A DNA stretch of 64,000 nucleotides from Thermomonas sp. HDW16. GTDB taxonomy: Bacteria; Pseudomonadota; Gammaproteobacteria; Xanthomonadales; Xanthomonadaceae. Where the stretch lies: NCBI RefSeq assembly GCF_011302915.1, contig NZ_CP049872.1:682001-746000 (forward strand), given 5' to 3'. The notes under the pieces were generated by a model. The model did not search any database. It was not told the DNA's origin and saw nothing but the letters and a program-made list of their open reading frames with translations. Position numbers and translations under genes: made by a program. Positions 44,667 through 55,609 of the stretch are shown in pieces; within the stretch, counting starts at the first letter, position 1, and each line of letters begins with the position of its first letter.

Positions 44667-44694
44667 CTTGAAAGGCCGCCAGGCCGCCCCATCT
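44667..44694 (+). promoter_or_regulatory. Sigma-32 (RpoH) heat-shock promoter of groESL
   Basis: CTTGAAA (44667–44673), a 13-base spacer, then CCCCATCT (44687–44694). This matches the RpoH consensus CTTGAAA–N13–15–CCCCATNT at every specified base. It lies about 110 bases before groES. Confidence 0.9.
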
Positions 44695-44733
44695 CCAGTC
44701 CGTCCCCGCTGGGGTTTTTGTTTGCCCTGGTTT

Positions 44734-44763
44734 TTGGCACTTGCCATGCGCGACTGCTAGAAT
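44734..44763 (+). promoter_or_regulatory. Possible vegetative promoter of groESL
   Basis: TTGGCA (44734–44739), 18-base spacer, TAGAAT (44758–44763), about 44 bases before the groES start. It would give basal expression beside the heat-shock promoter. A CIRCE element (TTAGCACTC–N9–GAGTGCTAA) was looked for and not found between cutA and groES. Confidence 0.5.
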
Positions 44764-44806
44764 TCGCGGGTTTTCCCACGTTAATCAACCATTTACCGAG
44801 GTTGTC

Positions 44807-45097
44807 ATGTCCAATATCAAGCCGCTGCACGACCGCGTGGTCATCAAGCGCATGGAAGAAGAGAAGCTGTCCGCCGGCGGGATCGTGATCCCGGATTCGG
44901 CCACCGAAAAGCCGATCAAGGGCGAAGTGGTCGCCGTGGGCACCGGCAAGGTGCTGGACAACGGCCAGGTGCGCGCGCCGCAGGTCAAGGTCGGCGACAA
45001 GGTGCTGTTCGGCAAATACAGCGGCACCGAAGTGAAGCTCGACGGCGTCGACCTGCTGGTCGTGAAGGAAGACGACCTGTTCGCGATCCTCGGCTGA
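44807..45097 (+). CDS. groES: Co-chaperonin GroES
   Basis: 96 residues, starting [19 protein letters not shown]. The mobile loop ([17 protein letters not shown]) that docks on GroEL is at about 17–33, and [15 protein letters not shown] is the conserved roof strand. The lid closes the GroEL folding chamber. It forms a two-gene operon with groEL, 55 bases downstream, behind a sigma-32-type promoter. Confidence 0.97.
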   Translation: MSNIKPLHDRVVIKRMEEEKLSAGGIVIPDSATEKPIKGEVVAVGTGKVLDNGQVRAPQVKVGDKVLFGKYSGTEVKLDGVDLLVVKEDDLFAILG

Positions 45098-45131
45098 TCG
45101 CGCGTCGCTTCCGAAAACTTTCCCCTATTGA

Positions 45132-46793
<1,662 letters not shown>

Positions 46794-46823
46794 TCCGGCG
46801 CCATCCGCTGCACTGCTGTACAG

Positions 46824-46847
46824 GAAGGCCCGCGCAAGCGGGCCTTC
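46824..46847 (+). terminator. Rho-independent terminator of groESL
   Basis: Perfect 10-bp stem GAAGGCCCGC / GCGGGCCTTC with a GCAA tetraloop, followed by six T. It begins 30 bases after the groEL stop. Confidence 0.93.
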
Positions 46848-46892
46848 TTTTTTGCGCGCGGGACGCGGATCATCGGTGGTTTCCGAAAAGCG

Positions 46893-48521
46893 GTGCGACG
46901 CGTGGCGACTTCCAGCAACAGCGATGTCCTGATCATCGGCGGCGGCCATAACGGCCTGGTTTGCGCGGCGTATCTGGCTGGCGCCGGATTGAAGGTGCGC
47001 GTGCTGGAGCGCCGCCATCTGGTCGGCGGTGCGGCGGTGACCGAGGAGTTTTATCCCGGCTTCCGCAACTCGGTGGCCAGTTACACGGTCAGCCTGCTCA
47101 ACCCGAAGGTGATCGCCGACCTGCGCTTGGCGCAGCATGGCCTGCGCGTGGTCGAGCGGCCCTACGCGAACTTCCTGCCGCTGCCCGATGGACGCAGCTT
47201 CCGCTTGGGCGGTGGCCATACCGAAGCGGAGATCGCCAAATTTGCGCCGGGCGATGTCGCGCGCTGGGCGGATTACAACGCGATGCTGGATCGCGTGGTG
47301 GCGGTGTTGAAGGAACTCGTCCATCTCACTCCGCCGAACATCGGCGAGCGCATCGCCTTCGCCGACTGGCTGGGATCGTATGCAGTCGCCAAGCGGCTGA
47401 AGCACCTTGACCTGCGTGGCCGCCGTGACCTGCTCGACCTGTTCACCAAATCTGCCGGCGAACTGCTCGACCACTATTTCGAAGGCGAGCCGTTGAAGGC
47501 GGTGCTGGGCTGGGATTCGGTGGTCGGCAATTTCGCGAGTCCCTACACGCCGGGAAGCGCCTATGTGCTGCTGCACCACCTGTTCGGCGAAGTGAACGGC
47601 AAGACCGGTACCTGGGGCCACGCCATCGGCGGCATGGGCGCGATCACCCAGGCGATGCGCGCCGAATGCGAGGCGCGCGGCGTGAGCATCGAGACGGATG
47701 CCGAAGTCGCCAGCCTCATCGTCGAGAACGGCAACGCGGTCGGCGTAGCGTTGGCCGATGGCCGCGAATTGCGCGCGGCCACCATCGCCAGCAACCTCAA
47801 CCCGAAGCTGCTCTATACGAAACTGGTCGAACGCACGCAGCTCGATGAAGACACCGCGCAGCGCATCAACCGCTACCGCAACGGTTCCGGCACCTTCCGC
47901 ATGAACGTGGCGTTGAGCGAGCTGCCGGATTTCACCGCGATGCCGGGCACGCAACAGCAACCGCACCACTCCAGCGGCATCCTGATCGGACCGTCGCTGC
48001 AGTATTTCGAGCAGGCGTATTTCGATGCCAAGTCGAAGGCATACAACGCCGGTTGGGCGCGTAAGCCCATCGTCGAAGTCGTCATTTCGTCCACGCTGGA
48101 CGAAACCCTCGCGCCTGCGGGCCAGCACGTCGCCAGCCTGTTCTGCCAGCAGGTGAATCCGCAGGTCGACGGCGGCTGGGACGCGCATCGCGACACCGTC
48201 GCAAAACTCATGATCGACACCGTCAACGACTATGCGCCGAACTTCGCGCGCAGCGTGCTGGGCTACGAGGCATTGAGCCCGCTCGATCTGGAACGCCGCA
48301 TCGGCCTGGTCGGCGGCGACATCTTCCACGGCGCGCTGGGTCTCGACCAGATGTTCAGCGCGCGCCCGCTGCTCGGCCAGGGCAACTATCGCGGCGCGTT
48401 CAAGCACCTCTATCTCTGCGGCTCCGGCACGCATCCGGGCGGCGGCGTGACCGGCCTGCCGGGGCGCAATGCCGCGCGCGAAATCCTCAAGGACCTGCGG
48501 CGCGGGCCGCGGCCGGACTGA
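46893..48521 (+). CDS. FAD-dependent NAD(P)/amine-oxidase-like oxidoreductase (PYROXD2/phytoene-desaturase-like)
   Basis: About 542 residues. The N-terminal dinucleotide fold DVLIIGGGHNGLVCAAYLAGAG and the C-terminal FAD motif LYLCGSGTHPGGGVTGLPGRNAA define the CrtI/PYROXD2 superfamily. Substrate unknown; no carotenoid genes are nearby. The start is a GTG (46893); a second GTG three codons later is equally possible. It sits between the groEL terminator and a 90-base palindrome. Confidence 0.82.
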   Translation: MRRVATSSNSDVLIIGGGHNGLVCAAYLAGAGLKVRVLERRHLVGGAAVTEEFYPGFRNSVASYTVSLLNPKVIADLRLAQHGLRVVERPYANFLPLPDGRSFRLGGGHTEAEIAKFAPGDVARWADYNAMLDRVVAVLKELVHLTPPNIGERIAFADWLGSYAVAKRLKHLDLRGRRDLLDLFTKSAGELLDHYFEGEPLKAVLGWDSVVGNFASPYTPGSAYVLLHHLFGEVNGKTGTWGHAIGGMGAITQAMRAECEARGVSIETDAEVASLIVENGNAVGVALADGRELRAATIASNLNPKLLYTKLVERTQLDEDTAQRINRYRNGSGTFRMNVALSELPDFTAMPGTQQQPHHSSGILIGPSLQYFEQAYFDAKSKAYNAGWARKPIVEVVISSTLDETLAPAGQHVASLFCQQVNPQVDGGWDAHRDTVAKLMIDTVNDYAPNFARSVLGYEALSPLDLERRIGLVGGDIFHGALGLDQMFSARPLLGQGNYRGAFKHLYLCGSGTHPGGGVTGLPGRNAAREILKDLRRGPRPD

Positions 48522-48531
48522 AGCGGCCGGC

Positions 48532-48621
48532 TCAGGCAATCGTGAGGCGAGGCCGGTGGGTATTCGCGCAGCGACATTTCGAGTCGCGTAGCGAATACCC
48601 GCCGGCCTCGCCGTCGCCTGA
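48532..48621. repeat. Long imperfect palindrome with nested stem
   Basis: Arms GGCGAGGCCGG (48546–48556) and GGGTATTCGC (48558–48567) pair with GCGAATACCC (48591–48600) and CCGGCCTCGCC (48602–48612); TCAGGC (48532–48537) pairs with GCCTGA (48616–48621). Inside is a second stem GCGAC / GTCGC (48571–48575, 48583–48587). The whole folds into one long hairpin. There is no T tract, so it does not look like a simple terminator; it may be an intergenic repeat or an mRNA-stabilising element. Confidence 0.7.
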
Positions 48622-48681
48622 ACTCTGACCTGTTCGCCACGACGGCCCCGTTGGTTGCGTTGACCATCACGGAAAACGCCC

Positions 48682-50262
48682 ATGGGCCGCACCCCGCTGT
48701 TCCGTCTCCTGCAACGCGCCGCCGCCATTGCCCGCGCATCCCGCCACGTGCGCATGCCGCTGGACGAATTCCACGAGGTGGTGCGCACGCAACGCATCGA
48801 TCGTCGCCGTCGCCGCCTGCTGCAGTCGGCGGGCGCCAGCGCATTGCTGGCCGGTTGCCAGTCGCTGCCCGCACCGATGCGCGCGAACACGGATGACGAA
48901 GTCGCCATCGTCGGTGCCGGGATCGCCGGACTGACCGCAGCGTGGCGGCTACGTCAGCAAGGCGTACGGGTGCGTGTATACGAAGCACAGAACCGCATCG
49001 GTGGACGCATGCTCTCGTTGCGCAACCACTTCGCCGATGGCCAGGTGATCGAGCTCGGCGGCGAACTGATCGATACCGGTCATGCGCATATCCGCAAGCT
49101 GGCCGGCGAACTGGGCCTCACTCTCGACGACCTGCTCGATGGCGACGGCGACCACGACACCTGGTTCTTTGATGGCCGCGCGATCGGCGAAGCCGAGATC
49201 GTGCGCGCCTTCATGCCGGTGGCAGCGGCGATCGAGCGCGACCTCGCCGCCGCCGGCGATGGCGACTACGACTACACCGACCAGAATCCGAAGTTCCGCG
49301 AACTCGATGCGCTCAGCATCGCCCAATGGTTCGACCGCAATGGCGTGAGCGGCTGGCTGCGCAAGCTGCTCGACGTGGCCTACACCACCGAGATGGGGCT
49401 GGAGGTCGAGCAGCAGTCCGCGCTGAACTTCCTCACCTTCATCGGCACCGAGGACAAGGACGCGTTCCGCATCTTCGGCAGCAGCGACGAGCGCTTCCAC
49501 GTGCGCGGCGGCAACGACCTGATCCCGCAGGCGCTGGCGGCGAAGCTGGCGGATGCCATCGAACCCGGCCATGTGCTGGAAGCGCTGCGCGGCGATGCAG
49601 ACGGCTACGTGCTCAGCTTCCGCAAGGGCGAAACTTCGCGCGAGGTGCGTGCCGCGCAAGTGGTGCTGGCACTGCCGTTCACCCTGCTGCGCAAGGTGCG
49701 CATCGATGTTGCGCTGCCACAGCGCAAGCGGCAGGCCATCGACAACCTCGCGTATGGCAGCAACGCCAAGCTGATGATCGGTTTCGAGCGCCGGGTCTGG
49801 CGCACGCACGGTGCCAATGGCGCGTCGATGAGCGACCTCGGCTACCAGACCAGCTGGGACACCTCGCGCAAGCAAGCGGGAACGGCGGGGGCATTGACCA
49901 ATTTCACCGGTGGCCGCCACGGCATCGAACTCGGCCAGGGCACGCCCAAACAGCAGGCCGAAGCCGCCGTGCGCGACCTCGAACGCGTGTTCCCCGGCAT
50001 CGCCACCGCACGAGGCAATGCCGCCGAGGCGCGCATGCACTGGCCATCAAATCCGTGGGTACTGGGCAGTTACGCCTGCCTGCGCCCGGGAGACTGGTCA
50101 TCCCTCGGCGGGGTGATGGGCGAGGCCGTCGGCGGCCTGCATTTCGCCGGCGAACATTGCTCGGTCGAGGCGCAGGGCTTCATGGAAGGCGGCTGCGAAT
50201 CCGGCGAATTGGCGGCACAGGCCGTGCTGATTCAGCGCGGTGCAGCCGTGGCACAGCGCTGA
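48682..50262 (+). CDS. FAD-dependent amine oxidase, probable Tat-exported lipoprotein
   Basis: 526 residues. After a 40-residue leader comes an arginine run (RRRRRLLQSAGASALLAGC, residues 41–59) that looks like a Tat signal ending in a lipobox with Cys59. The flavin monoamine-oxidase fold follows: VAIVGAGIAGLTAAW, GGRMLSLR, and near the end GLHFAGEHCSVEAQGFMEGGCESG. Substrate unknown. Export and lipidation are predictions from the leader only. The gene is separated from glnE by a terminator. Confidence 0.82.
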   Translation: MGRTPLFRLLQRAAAIARASRHVRMPLDEFHEVVRTQRIDRRRRRLLQSAGASALLAGCQSLPAPMRANTDDEVAIVGAGIAGLTAAWRLRQQGVRVRVYEAQNRIGGRMLSLRNHFADGQVIELGGELIDTGHAHIRKLAGELGLTLDDLLDGDGDHDTWFFDGRAIGEAEIVRAFMPVAAAIERDLAAAGDGDYDYTDQNPKFRELDALSIAQWFDRNGVSGWLRKLLDVAYTTEMGLEVEQQSALNFLTFIGTEDKDAFRIFGSSDERFHVRGGNDLIPQALAAKLADAIEPGHVLEALRGDADGYVLSFRKGETSREVRAAQVVLALPFTLLRKVRIDVALPQRKRQAIDNLAYGSNAKLMIGFERRVWRTHGANGASMSDLGYQTSWDTSRKQAGTAGALTNFTGGRHGIELGQGTPKQQAEAAVRDLERVFPGIATARGNAAEARMHWPSNPWVLGSYACLRPGDWSSLGGVMGEAVGGLHFAGEHCSVEAQGFMEGGCESGELAAQAVLIQRGAAVAQR

Positions 50263-50363
50263 ATATCATTCCTGTACTGAACAGTATTTTTTTGCAGCGC
50301 AGCGTGCAAAGCCCATAACGATTCCTTCACGATCAGCCCGCATCCCGACGTGGGGGAGGGAGC

Positions 50364-50395
50364 AAGCCCGCTGAGACTTCGGTCGAAGCGGGCTT
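50364..50395 (+). terminator. Rho-independent terminator with a TTCG loop, upstream of glnE
   Basis: Stem AAGCCCGCT / AGCGGGCTT (50364–50372 with 50387–50395) with an inner GAC–TTCG–GTC hairpin, followed by TTTT and TATT. It is about 100 bases after the amine oxidase stop and 54 bases before the glnE start. A weak promoter-like pair upstream (TTGCAG 50292–50297, 16 bases, CATAAC 50314–50319) raises the chance that it ends a short RNA instead. Confidence 0.8.
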
Positions 50396-50449
50396 TTTTA
50401 TTGCCTGCTCCGCGCCAAGGTGCCCGCACCCGCATGCAAGAATCGTGCG

Positions 50450-53242
50450 ATGCACGATCTTCAGCCTCACATCGACCGCAAGCTCGCGCTGCTTCCGGCG
50501 GACGCCGCGTGGCGCGCCGACGCGCCATTCATTGCCAAGCTGCGCCAGCTCGCCATCGCCAGCGATTTCGCGCTGGCCACGCTGGCCACGCAGCCGGACC
50601 TGATCGAGCACCTGCAGGCCGATGACGGCGCCACGCCGGCCACGCCGCCCATGCTCGACGCCGGCAACCGCGCCGACTGGCCGCGCCTGCTGCGGCGGTA
50701 TCGCCAGGCGGAATCCACCCGCCTGGTCTGGCGCGACGTGATCGAGGGCGATCCGGTCGATGCCATCCTGGCTGGCAGCACCGCGCTTGCGGAAACCTGC
50801 CTGCAGTTGGCACTTGGCGCGCTGGAAGCGGAATTCGCGCAACGCTTCGGCAACGTGCGCGACGCGGATGGCGTGGGGCAGCAGTTGGTCGTGTTCGGCC
50901 TGGGCAAGCTCGGTGGCGGCGAGTTGAATTTCAGTTCCGACATCGACTTGGTCTACGCCTACGAACACGATGGTGATTCGGACGGCGCGCGTTCGCTGGC
51001 GGCATCGGATTACTTCGCGCGGCTCGGCCAGCAACTGGCGAAGCTGCTGGACGAAGTGACCGCGGACGGTTTCAGTCATCGCGTCGACCTGCGCCTGCGT
51101 CCGTTCGGCAATGCCGGGCGAGTGGCGTTGAGCTTCGCGGCGATGGAGCAGTACTTCCAGCGCGAGGGCCGCGACTGGGAGCGCTACGCCTGGCAGAAGG
51201 CGCGGCCGGTAGCGGGCGATCTTGCAGCCGGCGACCGCTTCCTCGCAGCATTGCGGCCGTTCGTGTATCGCCGTTACCTCGACTACGGTGCACTCGACGG
51301 CCTGCGCACGATGAAAGCGGCGATCGCCGCGGAAGTGGCGCGCAAGGAACTGGCCGACGACATCAAGCGCGGGCCGGGCGGCATCCGCGAGATCGAATTC
51401 CTGGTGCAGGCGCTGCAGCTGATCCGTGGCGGCCGTGAGCCCGAGCTGCGCGAACGCCGCCTGCTGCCGGCGCTGCAGGCACTCGTGCAGGCGGATCATC
51501 TGGATGCCGAGACGGCCGACGCATTGGCCCGTGCCTATCGCTACCTGCGCGTGTTGGAGAACCGCATCCAAATGATGGGCGACGCGCAAACCCATGCGCT
51601 GCCCGCCGACGAACTGCAACGCGAACGCGTCACGCGCGGGCTGGGTCATGCGGATATGTCGGTACTCGATACCGAACTTGCAGGCGTGCGCGAGTACGTG
51701 GCATCGGAATTCGCCGGCTTGTTGGCACCGCGCAAGGCCGCCAGTGGCGACAGCGACCTGGCGCTGTACTGGCGCAACCTGCCGGACGATGGCGATGCGT
51801 CGTCGCTGGCGAGCGCCGGCTTCGAGGCTAGCGACGATCTGCACCGCAGCCTCTGTGATTTCGCCCGCGCGCCTGGTGTGCGCGAACTGTCGGATGCGAC
51901 CCGCGCGCGGCTGGATCGCGTGCTGCCGGCCTTGCTGCAGGCAGCGGCCAATTCTTCGCAACCGGATGCGGCGCTACGCCGGCTGTTGCCGCTACTACAC
52001 ACCTTGCTGAAGCGTGCGAGTTACCTGGCCCTGCTCGACGAGCAGCCGGCGGCGTTGCAGCGGCTGGTCGATGCGCTGGCGCGCAGCGCCTTGCTCGGCG
52101 AACGTTTGGCCGCGCATCCGTTGCTGCTGGACGAATTGCTGGATCGCCGCGTGACCGGCGACTTGCCGGATCGCGAGACGATGCAGGCCGAATGCGCCGT
52201 GGTTTTACGCGCAGGCGATGCCGAGGCCTCATTGCAGGCGCTCAACGAAGTGCGCCAGGCGCTGAGCTTCCGCATCGCGCTGGCGTTGCTGGATGCGCGC
52301 TGCGATGCACAGGACTGCGCGCGTCGCTTGGCATGGTTGGCAGATGCGGTGGTCACCTGCGTACTGCGCATCGCGCTGGAAGAAATGCACGCGTCGCATG
52401 GCGGTATCGATCACGGGCGTTTCGCCGTGCTCGGTTACGGCAGCCTGGGTGGCGAGGAACTCGGCTTCGGTTCCGACCTCGATCTGGTGTTCCTGTACGA
52501 CGCGCCGGACGGCGCGGCGTCCGATGGTGCACGTGCGCTGGATGCATCGCGCTGGTTCGCCCGCCTCGGGCAGAAGATCGTCTCCCTGCTTGGCGTCGAT
52601 ACCGGCGCCGGCCGCCTGTTCGAAGTTGACGTGCGCCTGCGCCCGGATGGCGCGAAGGGTTTGTTGGTCTCCAGTCTTGCGAGTTTTTCCGAGTACCAGC
52701 GCGAACGCGCCTGGACCTGGGAGCATCAGGCGCTGGTCCGCGCGCGCTGTGCTGCGGGCGATGCCGGGCTGTGCGGCGATTTCGAGCGTCTGCGCGAAGC
52801 CGTGCTGGCCCGCCTGCGTGAGCCGATCGCGGTGGCCGAAGACGTCTCCAAGATGCGGCGCAAGATGCGCGCCGAACTCGATCGCAGCGACGCGGCGCTG
52901 TTCGACATCAAGCAAGGCGAAGGTGGCCTGGTTGATCTGGAATTCCTGTTGCAATCCCTGGTGCTGCGCAATGCGGCAAGCGCGCCGGCGCTGTGCATCC
53001 CGCGCGCCACGCCGCTGTTGATCGACGCGGCGCAGGCGGCAGGGCGACTGGATGTCGATACGCGCGATGCACTGCAGGCCGCGCATGCGGTGCTGTTGGA
53101 TGCGGGCCTGCGCTGCACCCTGGATCGGCGTCCGCGACGGGTGCCGCTGACGCCGGAGATCGAACAGGCGCGTGGCGCGATTCGTGCGGCGGTGCAAGCG
53201 CAGGGATTGCGTTTCGACGGGGAGGAAAAGGGGGCAGAGTGA
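50450..53242 (+). CDS. glnE: Bifunctional glutamine synthetase adenylyltransferase/deadenylase
   Basis: 930 residues. Two nucleotidyltransferase domains: N-terminal deadenylase with [21 protein letters not shown] cut here after [18 protein letters not shown], and C-terminal adenylylase with [18 protein letters not shown], separated by helical linker domains; LDRRP near the end is typical. It adds or removes AMP on glutamine synthetase under PII control. A GTG ten codons upstream is an alternative start. Its stop TGA lies inside the left arm of a REPIN-like repeat, so the repeat forms the end of the gene and its 3' UTR. Confidence 0.95.
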   Translation: MHDLQPHIDRKLALLPADAAWRADAPFIAKLRQLAIASDFALATLATQPDLIEHLQADDGATPATPPMLDAGNRADWPRLLRRYRQAESTRLVWRDVIEGDPVDAILAGSTALAETCLQLALGALEAEFAQRFGNVRDADGVGQQLVVFGLGKLGGGELNFSSDIDLVYAYEHDGDSDGARSLAASDYFARLGQQLAKLLDEVTADGFSHRVDLRLRPFGNAGRVALSFAAMEQYFQREGRDWERYAWQKARPVAGDLAAGDRFLAALRPFVYRRYLDYGALDGLRTMKAAIAAEVARKELADDIKRGPGGIREIEFLVQALQLIRGGREPELRERRLLPALQALVQADHLDAETADALARAYRYLRVLENRIQMMGDAQTHALPADELQRERVTRGLGHADMSVLDTELAGVREYVASEFAGLLAPRKAASGDSDLALYWRNLPDDGDASSLASAGFEASDDLHRSLCDFARAPGVRELSDATRARLDRVLPALLQAAANSSQPDAALRRLLPLLHTLLKRASYLALLDEQPAALQRLVDALARSALLGERLAAHPLLLDELLDRRVTGDLPDRETMQAECAVVLRAGDAEASLQALNEVRQALSFRIALALLDARCDAQDCARRLAWLADAVVTCVLRIALEEMHASHGGIDHGRFAVLGYGSLGGEELGFGSDLDLVFLYDAPDGAASDGARALDASRWFARLGQKIVSLLGVDTGAGRLFEVDVRLRPDGAKGLLVSSLASFSEYQRERAWTWEHQALVRARCAAGDAGLCGDFERLREAVLARLREPIAVAEDVSKMRRKMRAELDRSDAALFDIKQGEGGLVDLEFLLQSLVLRNAASAPALCIPRATPLLIDAAQAAGRLDVDTRDALQAAHAVLLDAGLRCTLDRRPRRVPLTPEIEQARGAIRAAVQAQGLRFDGEEKGAE

Positions 53243-53318
53243 ATTTCGCGCCGATACCAATCGGCAGTATCCGGATGTCCGGCCGCAAAACCGCAAAACT
53301 TCACTCTGCTCCCTTTTT
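53226..53318. repeat. REPIN-like inverted repeat (copy C)
   Basis: Arms 53226–53247 (AAAAGGGGGCAGAGTGAATT…) and 53295–53318 (inverted: AAAAAGGGAGCAGAGTGAAG…) are near-complementary, with a 47-base centre. The arms belong to the same family as copies A and B (GGGG(T/G)C(G/A)GAGTGAA core). It fills the gap between the convergent glnE and ELM1-like genes and includes the glnE stop codon. Confidence 0.7.
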
Positions 53319-53323
53319 GCCGT

Positions 53324-54274
53324 TTACGCGCCCGCAATCGCCAACCGCTGCCGCACTTCCGCCGCCACCCGCGCGGTTTCGCGCAGCGGCTCGGCCGGGA
53401 AGGATGCGAGCGTGGCATCGAGATCGCGCACGCGGCCGCTGGCGCGCAACGCGTCCAGGAACACCCGCAAGCGTCCGCTGGCGATGTCGGCCGACCAAAC
53501 AAATATCGGCACCAATGTCGCCGCCGCTTCGCTGAGCATGTTCACGGAATCCGGCGTGCACACGATGCGCTGTGCATGGGCGAGCAAGCCGGCATAGGGA
53601 TTGGCGCCGTCGCGTTCGTCGCGCCAGCGGATGCCGGGAATGCCGGCATCCACCTTCGCGAATGCGTCTCGCCAACGATCCGGCGTGCGCCGCGAGGCGA
53701 CCGCGCTGAAGCTGCCGCCCTCGTCGCGGGCGCGTTGCGCGAGTTGCTGCAGCAATGATTCGAATCCGACATCGCACAAGGCCACATGCTTGCTCTGTGC
53801 GCCGACCAGCAACACGGTGTGCGGCGCGGGTAGTTCGGCAATGCGCGGAGTATCGTGGCGCGCCTGCGCCAGCCACAGGTCGTCGACGGGATTGAGGCTG
53901 CCCAACATCGAAATCACGTTGTCACCGCGCAATCCATCGTGCTGTGGCGCGATGACCAGATCCCAGTGTTCCGGGCCGATGCGCGGATCGAGGACCTGCA
54001 CCGACTTGCTGCCACGCGCGCGCAGCAGGCGGGTGGCCAGTGCCGCCTGCCGGCCGCAGCCGATGGCGAGCGAGGGTGGCCGTGCGAGGCAGGCGTCGAA
54101 GTCGGCCCCGAAGGCGCGGTTCGCACCGGGCATCACGCGCGGCGCCAGCCAGCGCCACGGCGCACGCGGCTGTAACAGGACTTCTGCGAACGTACTATCC
54201 AGTGCCTGCGCCAAGGCCAGCGCCTGCCGGGCATTGCCGGCGCGGCCGTCGTGCAGGGCAAGGAGATCAGTCAT
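53324..54274 (-). CDS. ELM1/GtrOC1-like putative nucleotide-diphospho-sugar transferase
   Basis: 316 residues from MTDLLALHDGRAGNARQALAL. The C-terminal CTPDSVNMLSEAAAT motif and the DPRIGPEHWDLVIAPQHDGL segment are typical of the ELM1 family (DUF1022), related to GT-B glycosyltransferases such as LpxB/MurG. Function in bacteria is not established; the LPS genes a few kb away make an envelope role plausible but unproven. Upstream ATG at 54292 is less likely. Confidence 0.78.
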   Translation of the reverse strand: MTDLLALHDGRAGNARQALALAQALDSTFAEVLLQPRAPWRWLAPRVMPGANRAFGADFDACLARPPSLAIGCGRQAALATRLLRARGSKSVQVLDPRIGPEHWDLVIAPQHDGLRGDNVISMLGSLNPVDDLWLAQARHDTPRIAELPAPHTVLLVGAQSKHVALCDVGFESLLQQLAQRARDEGGSFSAVASRRTPDRWRDAFAKVDAGIPGIRWRDERDGANPYAGLLAHAQRIVCTPDSVNMLSEAAATLVPIFVWSADIASGRLRVFLDALRASGRVRDLDATLASFPAEPLRETARVAAEVRQRLAIAGA

Positions 54275-54388
54275 GCACGACCGCCGGCGCATTGTTGCGC
54301 GAATGCATTCAATACGTTCCGATGGCGTGATTTTAGTTTCATCCGTGGAACTCTACACTTTGCCTTGTCGAACTAACCCGAGGATCGC

Positions 54389-54976
54389 ATGTCGCACACC
54401 CTGAATGATGCCGCGCTGGACCAGCTGTTCCGCACCGCCCGCACCTACAACGCCTTTTCCGGTGAGGTGTCCGACGAGACCTTGCGCAAGCTGTACGACC
54501 TGTTGAAGTTCGGCCCGACCGCGGCCAACTCCACCCCAGCGCGCTTCGTGTTCGTGAAATCGGCCGAGGCCAAGGCCAAGCTGGGCCCGGCGCTGGATGC
54601 CGGCAACTACGAGAAGACCATGGCAGCGCCAGTGACCGTGATCGTCGGCTTCGACCAAGACTTCCACGAAAAACTGCCGGTGCTGTTCCCGCATACCGAT
54701 GCCAAGAGCTGGTTCGAAGGCCCGCGCGAGAACCGCTTCATCCCGGCGTTCCGCAATGGCAGCCTGCAGGGTGCCTACCTGATCCTGGCGGCGCGCGCGC
54801 TTGGGCTGGATTGCGGGCCGATGAGCGGTTTCAACGCGGCCAAGGTCGATGAAACGTTCTTCGCCGGCACAGCGATCAAATCCAATTTCCTGGTCAACCT
54901 GGGCAAGGGCGACCCGGCCAGCATCTTCCCGCGTTCACCGCGGCTGGGCTTCGACGAAGCCTGCCGCATCGAATAA
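54389..54976 (+). CDS. rutE: RutE/HadB-like malonic semialdehyde reductase (nitroreductase fold)
   Basis: 195 residues. FMN-dependent nitroreductase family; [65 protein letters not shown] are RutE/YdfG-group blocks. It reduces malonic semialdehyde to 3-hydroxypropionate in E. coli. No other rut genes are present, so that substrate is not certain here. The following YceI gene starts 35 bases downstream. Confidence 0.85.
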   Translation: MSHTLNDAALDQLFRTARTYNAFSGEVSDETLRKLYDLLKFGPTAANSTPARFVFVKSAEAKAKLGPALDAGNYEKTMAAPVTVIVGFDQDFHEKLPVLFPHTDAKSWFEGPRENRFIPAFRNGSLQGAYLILAARALGLDCGPMSGFNAAKVDETFFAGTAIKSNFLVNLGKGDPASIFPRSPRLGFDEACRIE

Positions 54977-55011
54977 CTACGTATCCACGACATTCCCGCA
55001 AGGAGACCCCC

Positions 55012-55602
55012 ATGTTCAAGCGTCTGTTGTTGACCGCCGCCCTCGTTGCCGCCAGTGCCAATGCCTTCGCCGCCGGCGTGCCCTACAAGCTCGATCCGAC
55101 CCATACCAATGTCATCGCCACCTGGAGCCACTTCGGCTTCTCCAACCCGTCGGCGAATTTCGGCGATGTGGATGGCACCCTGGTCTATGACGCAGCCGAC
55201 GTGGCCAAGTCCAGCGTCGAAGTCAGCCTGCCGCTGTCGGGCCTGGACAGTTTCGTCCCCAAGCTGGATGAGCATCTGCGTGGCAGCGATTTCTTCGACG
55301 CCGCGAAGTTCCCGGCGATCACCTTCAAGAGCCGCAAGGTCGAAGACCTGGGCAACGGCAAGCTGAAGATCACCGGCGACCTGACGGTGAAGGGCACCAC
55401 CCGCGAAGTCGTGCTGGACGCGCATCTCAACAAGGCCGGCGAGCATCCGATGATGAAGGTGCCGACGGTCGGTTTCGATGCCACCACCACGATCAAGCGC
55501 AGCGAATTCGGCGTGGGCGCATTCGTGCCCGCGGTGAGCGATGAGATCACCCTGCGCATCACCACCGAAGCCTCGGTGCCGAAGGCCACGGCGGCCAAGT
55601 GA
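55012..55602 (+). CDS. YceI-family periplasmic lipid-binding protein
   Basis: 196 residues with a signal peptide (MFKRLLLTAALVAASANAFA). The lipocalin-like barrel is shown by YKLDPTHTNVIATWSHFGF, LRGSDFFDAAKFPAITFKS, and TIKRSEFGVGAFVPAVSDE. YceI proteins bind isoprenoid quinones or similar lipids in the periplasm. SD AAGGAGAC precedes the ATG. The pirin gene starts 8 bases after it, so the two form an operon, perhaps with the reductase gene. Confidence 0.92.
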   Translation: MFKRLLLTAALVAASANAFAAGVPYKLDPTHTNVIATWSHFGFSNPSANFGDVDGTLVYDAADVAKSSVEVSLPLSGLDSFVPKLDEHLRGSDFFDAAKFPAITFKSRKVEDLGNGKLKITGDLTVKGTTREVVLDAHLNKAGEHPMMKVPTVGFDATTTIKRSEFGVGAFVPAVSDEITLRITTEASVPKATAAK

Positions 55603-55609
55603 GCCACGC

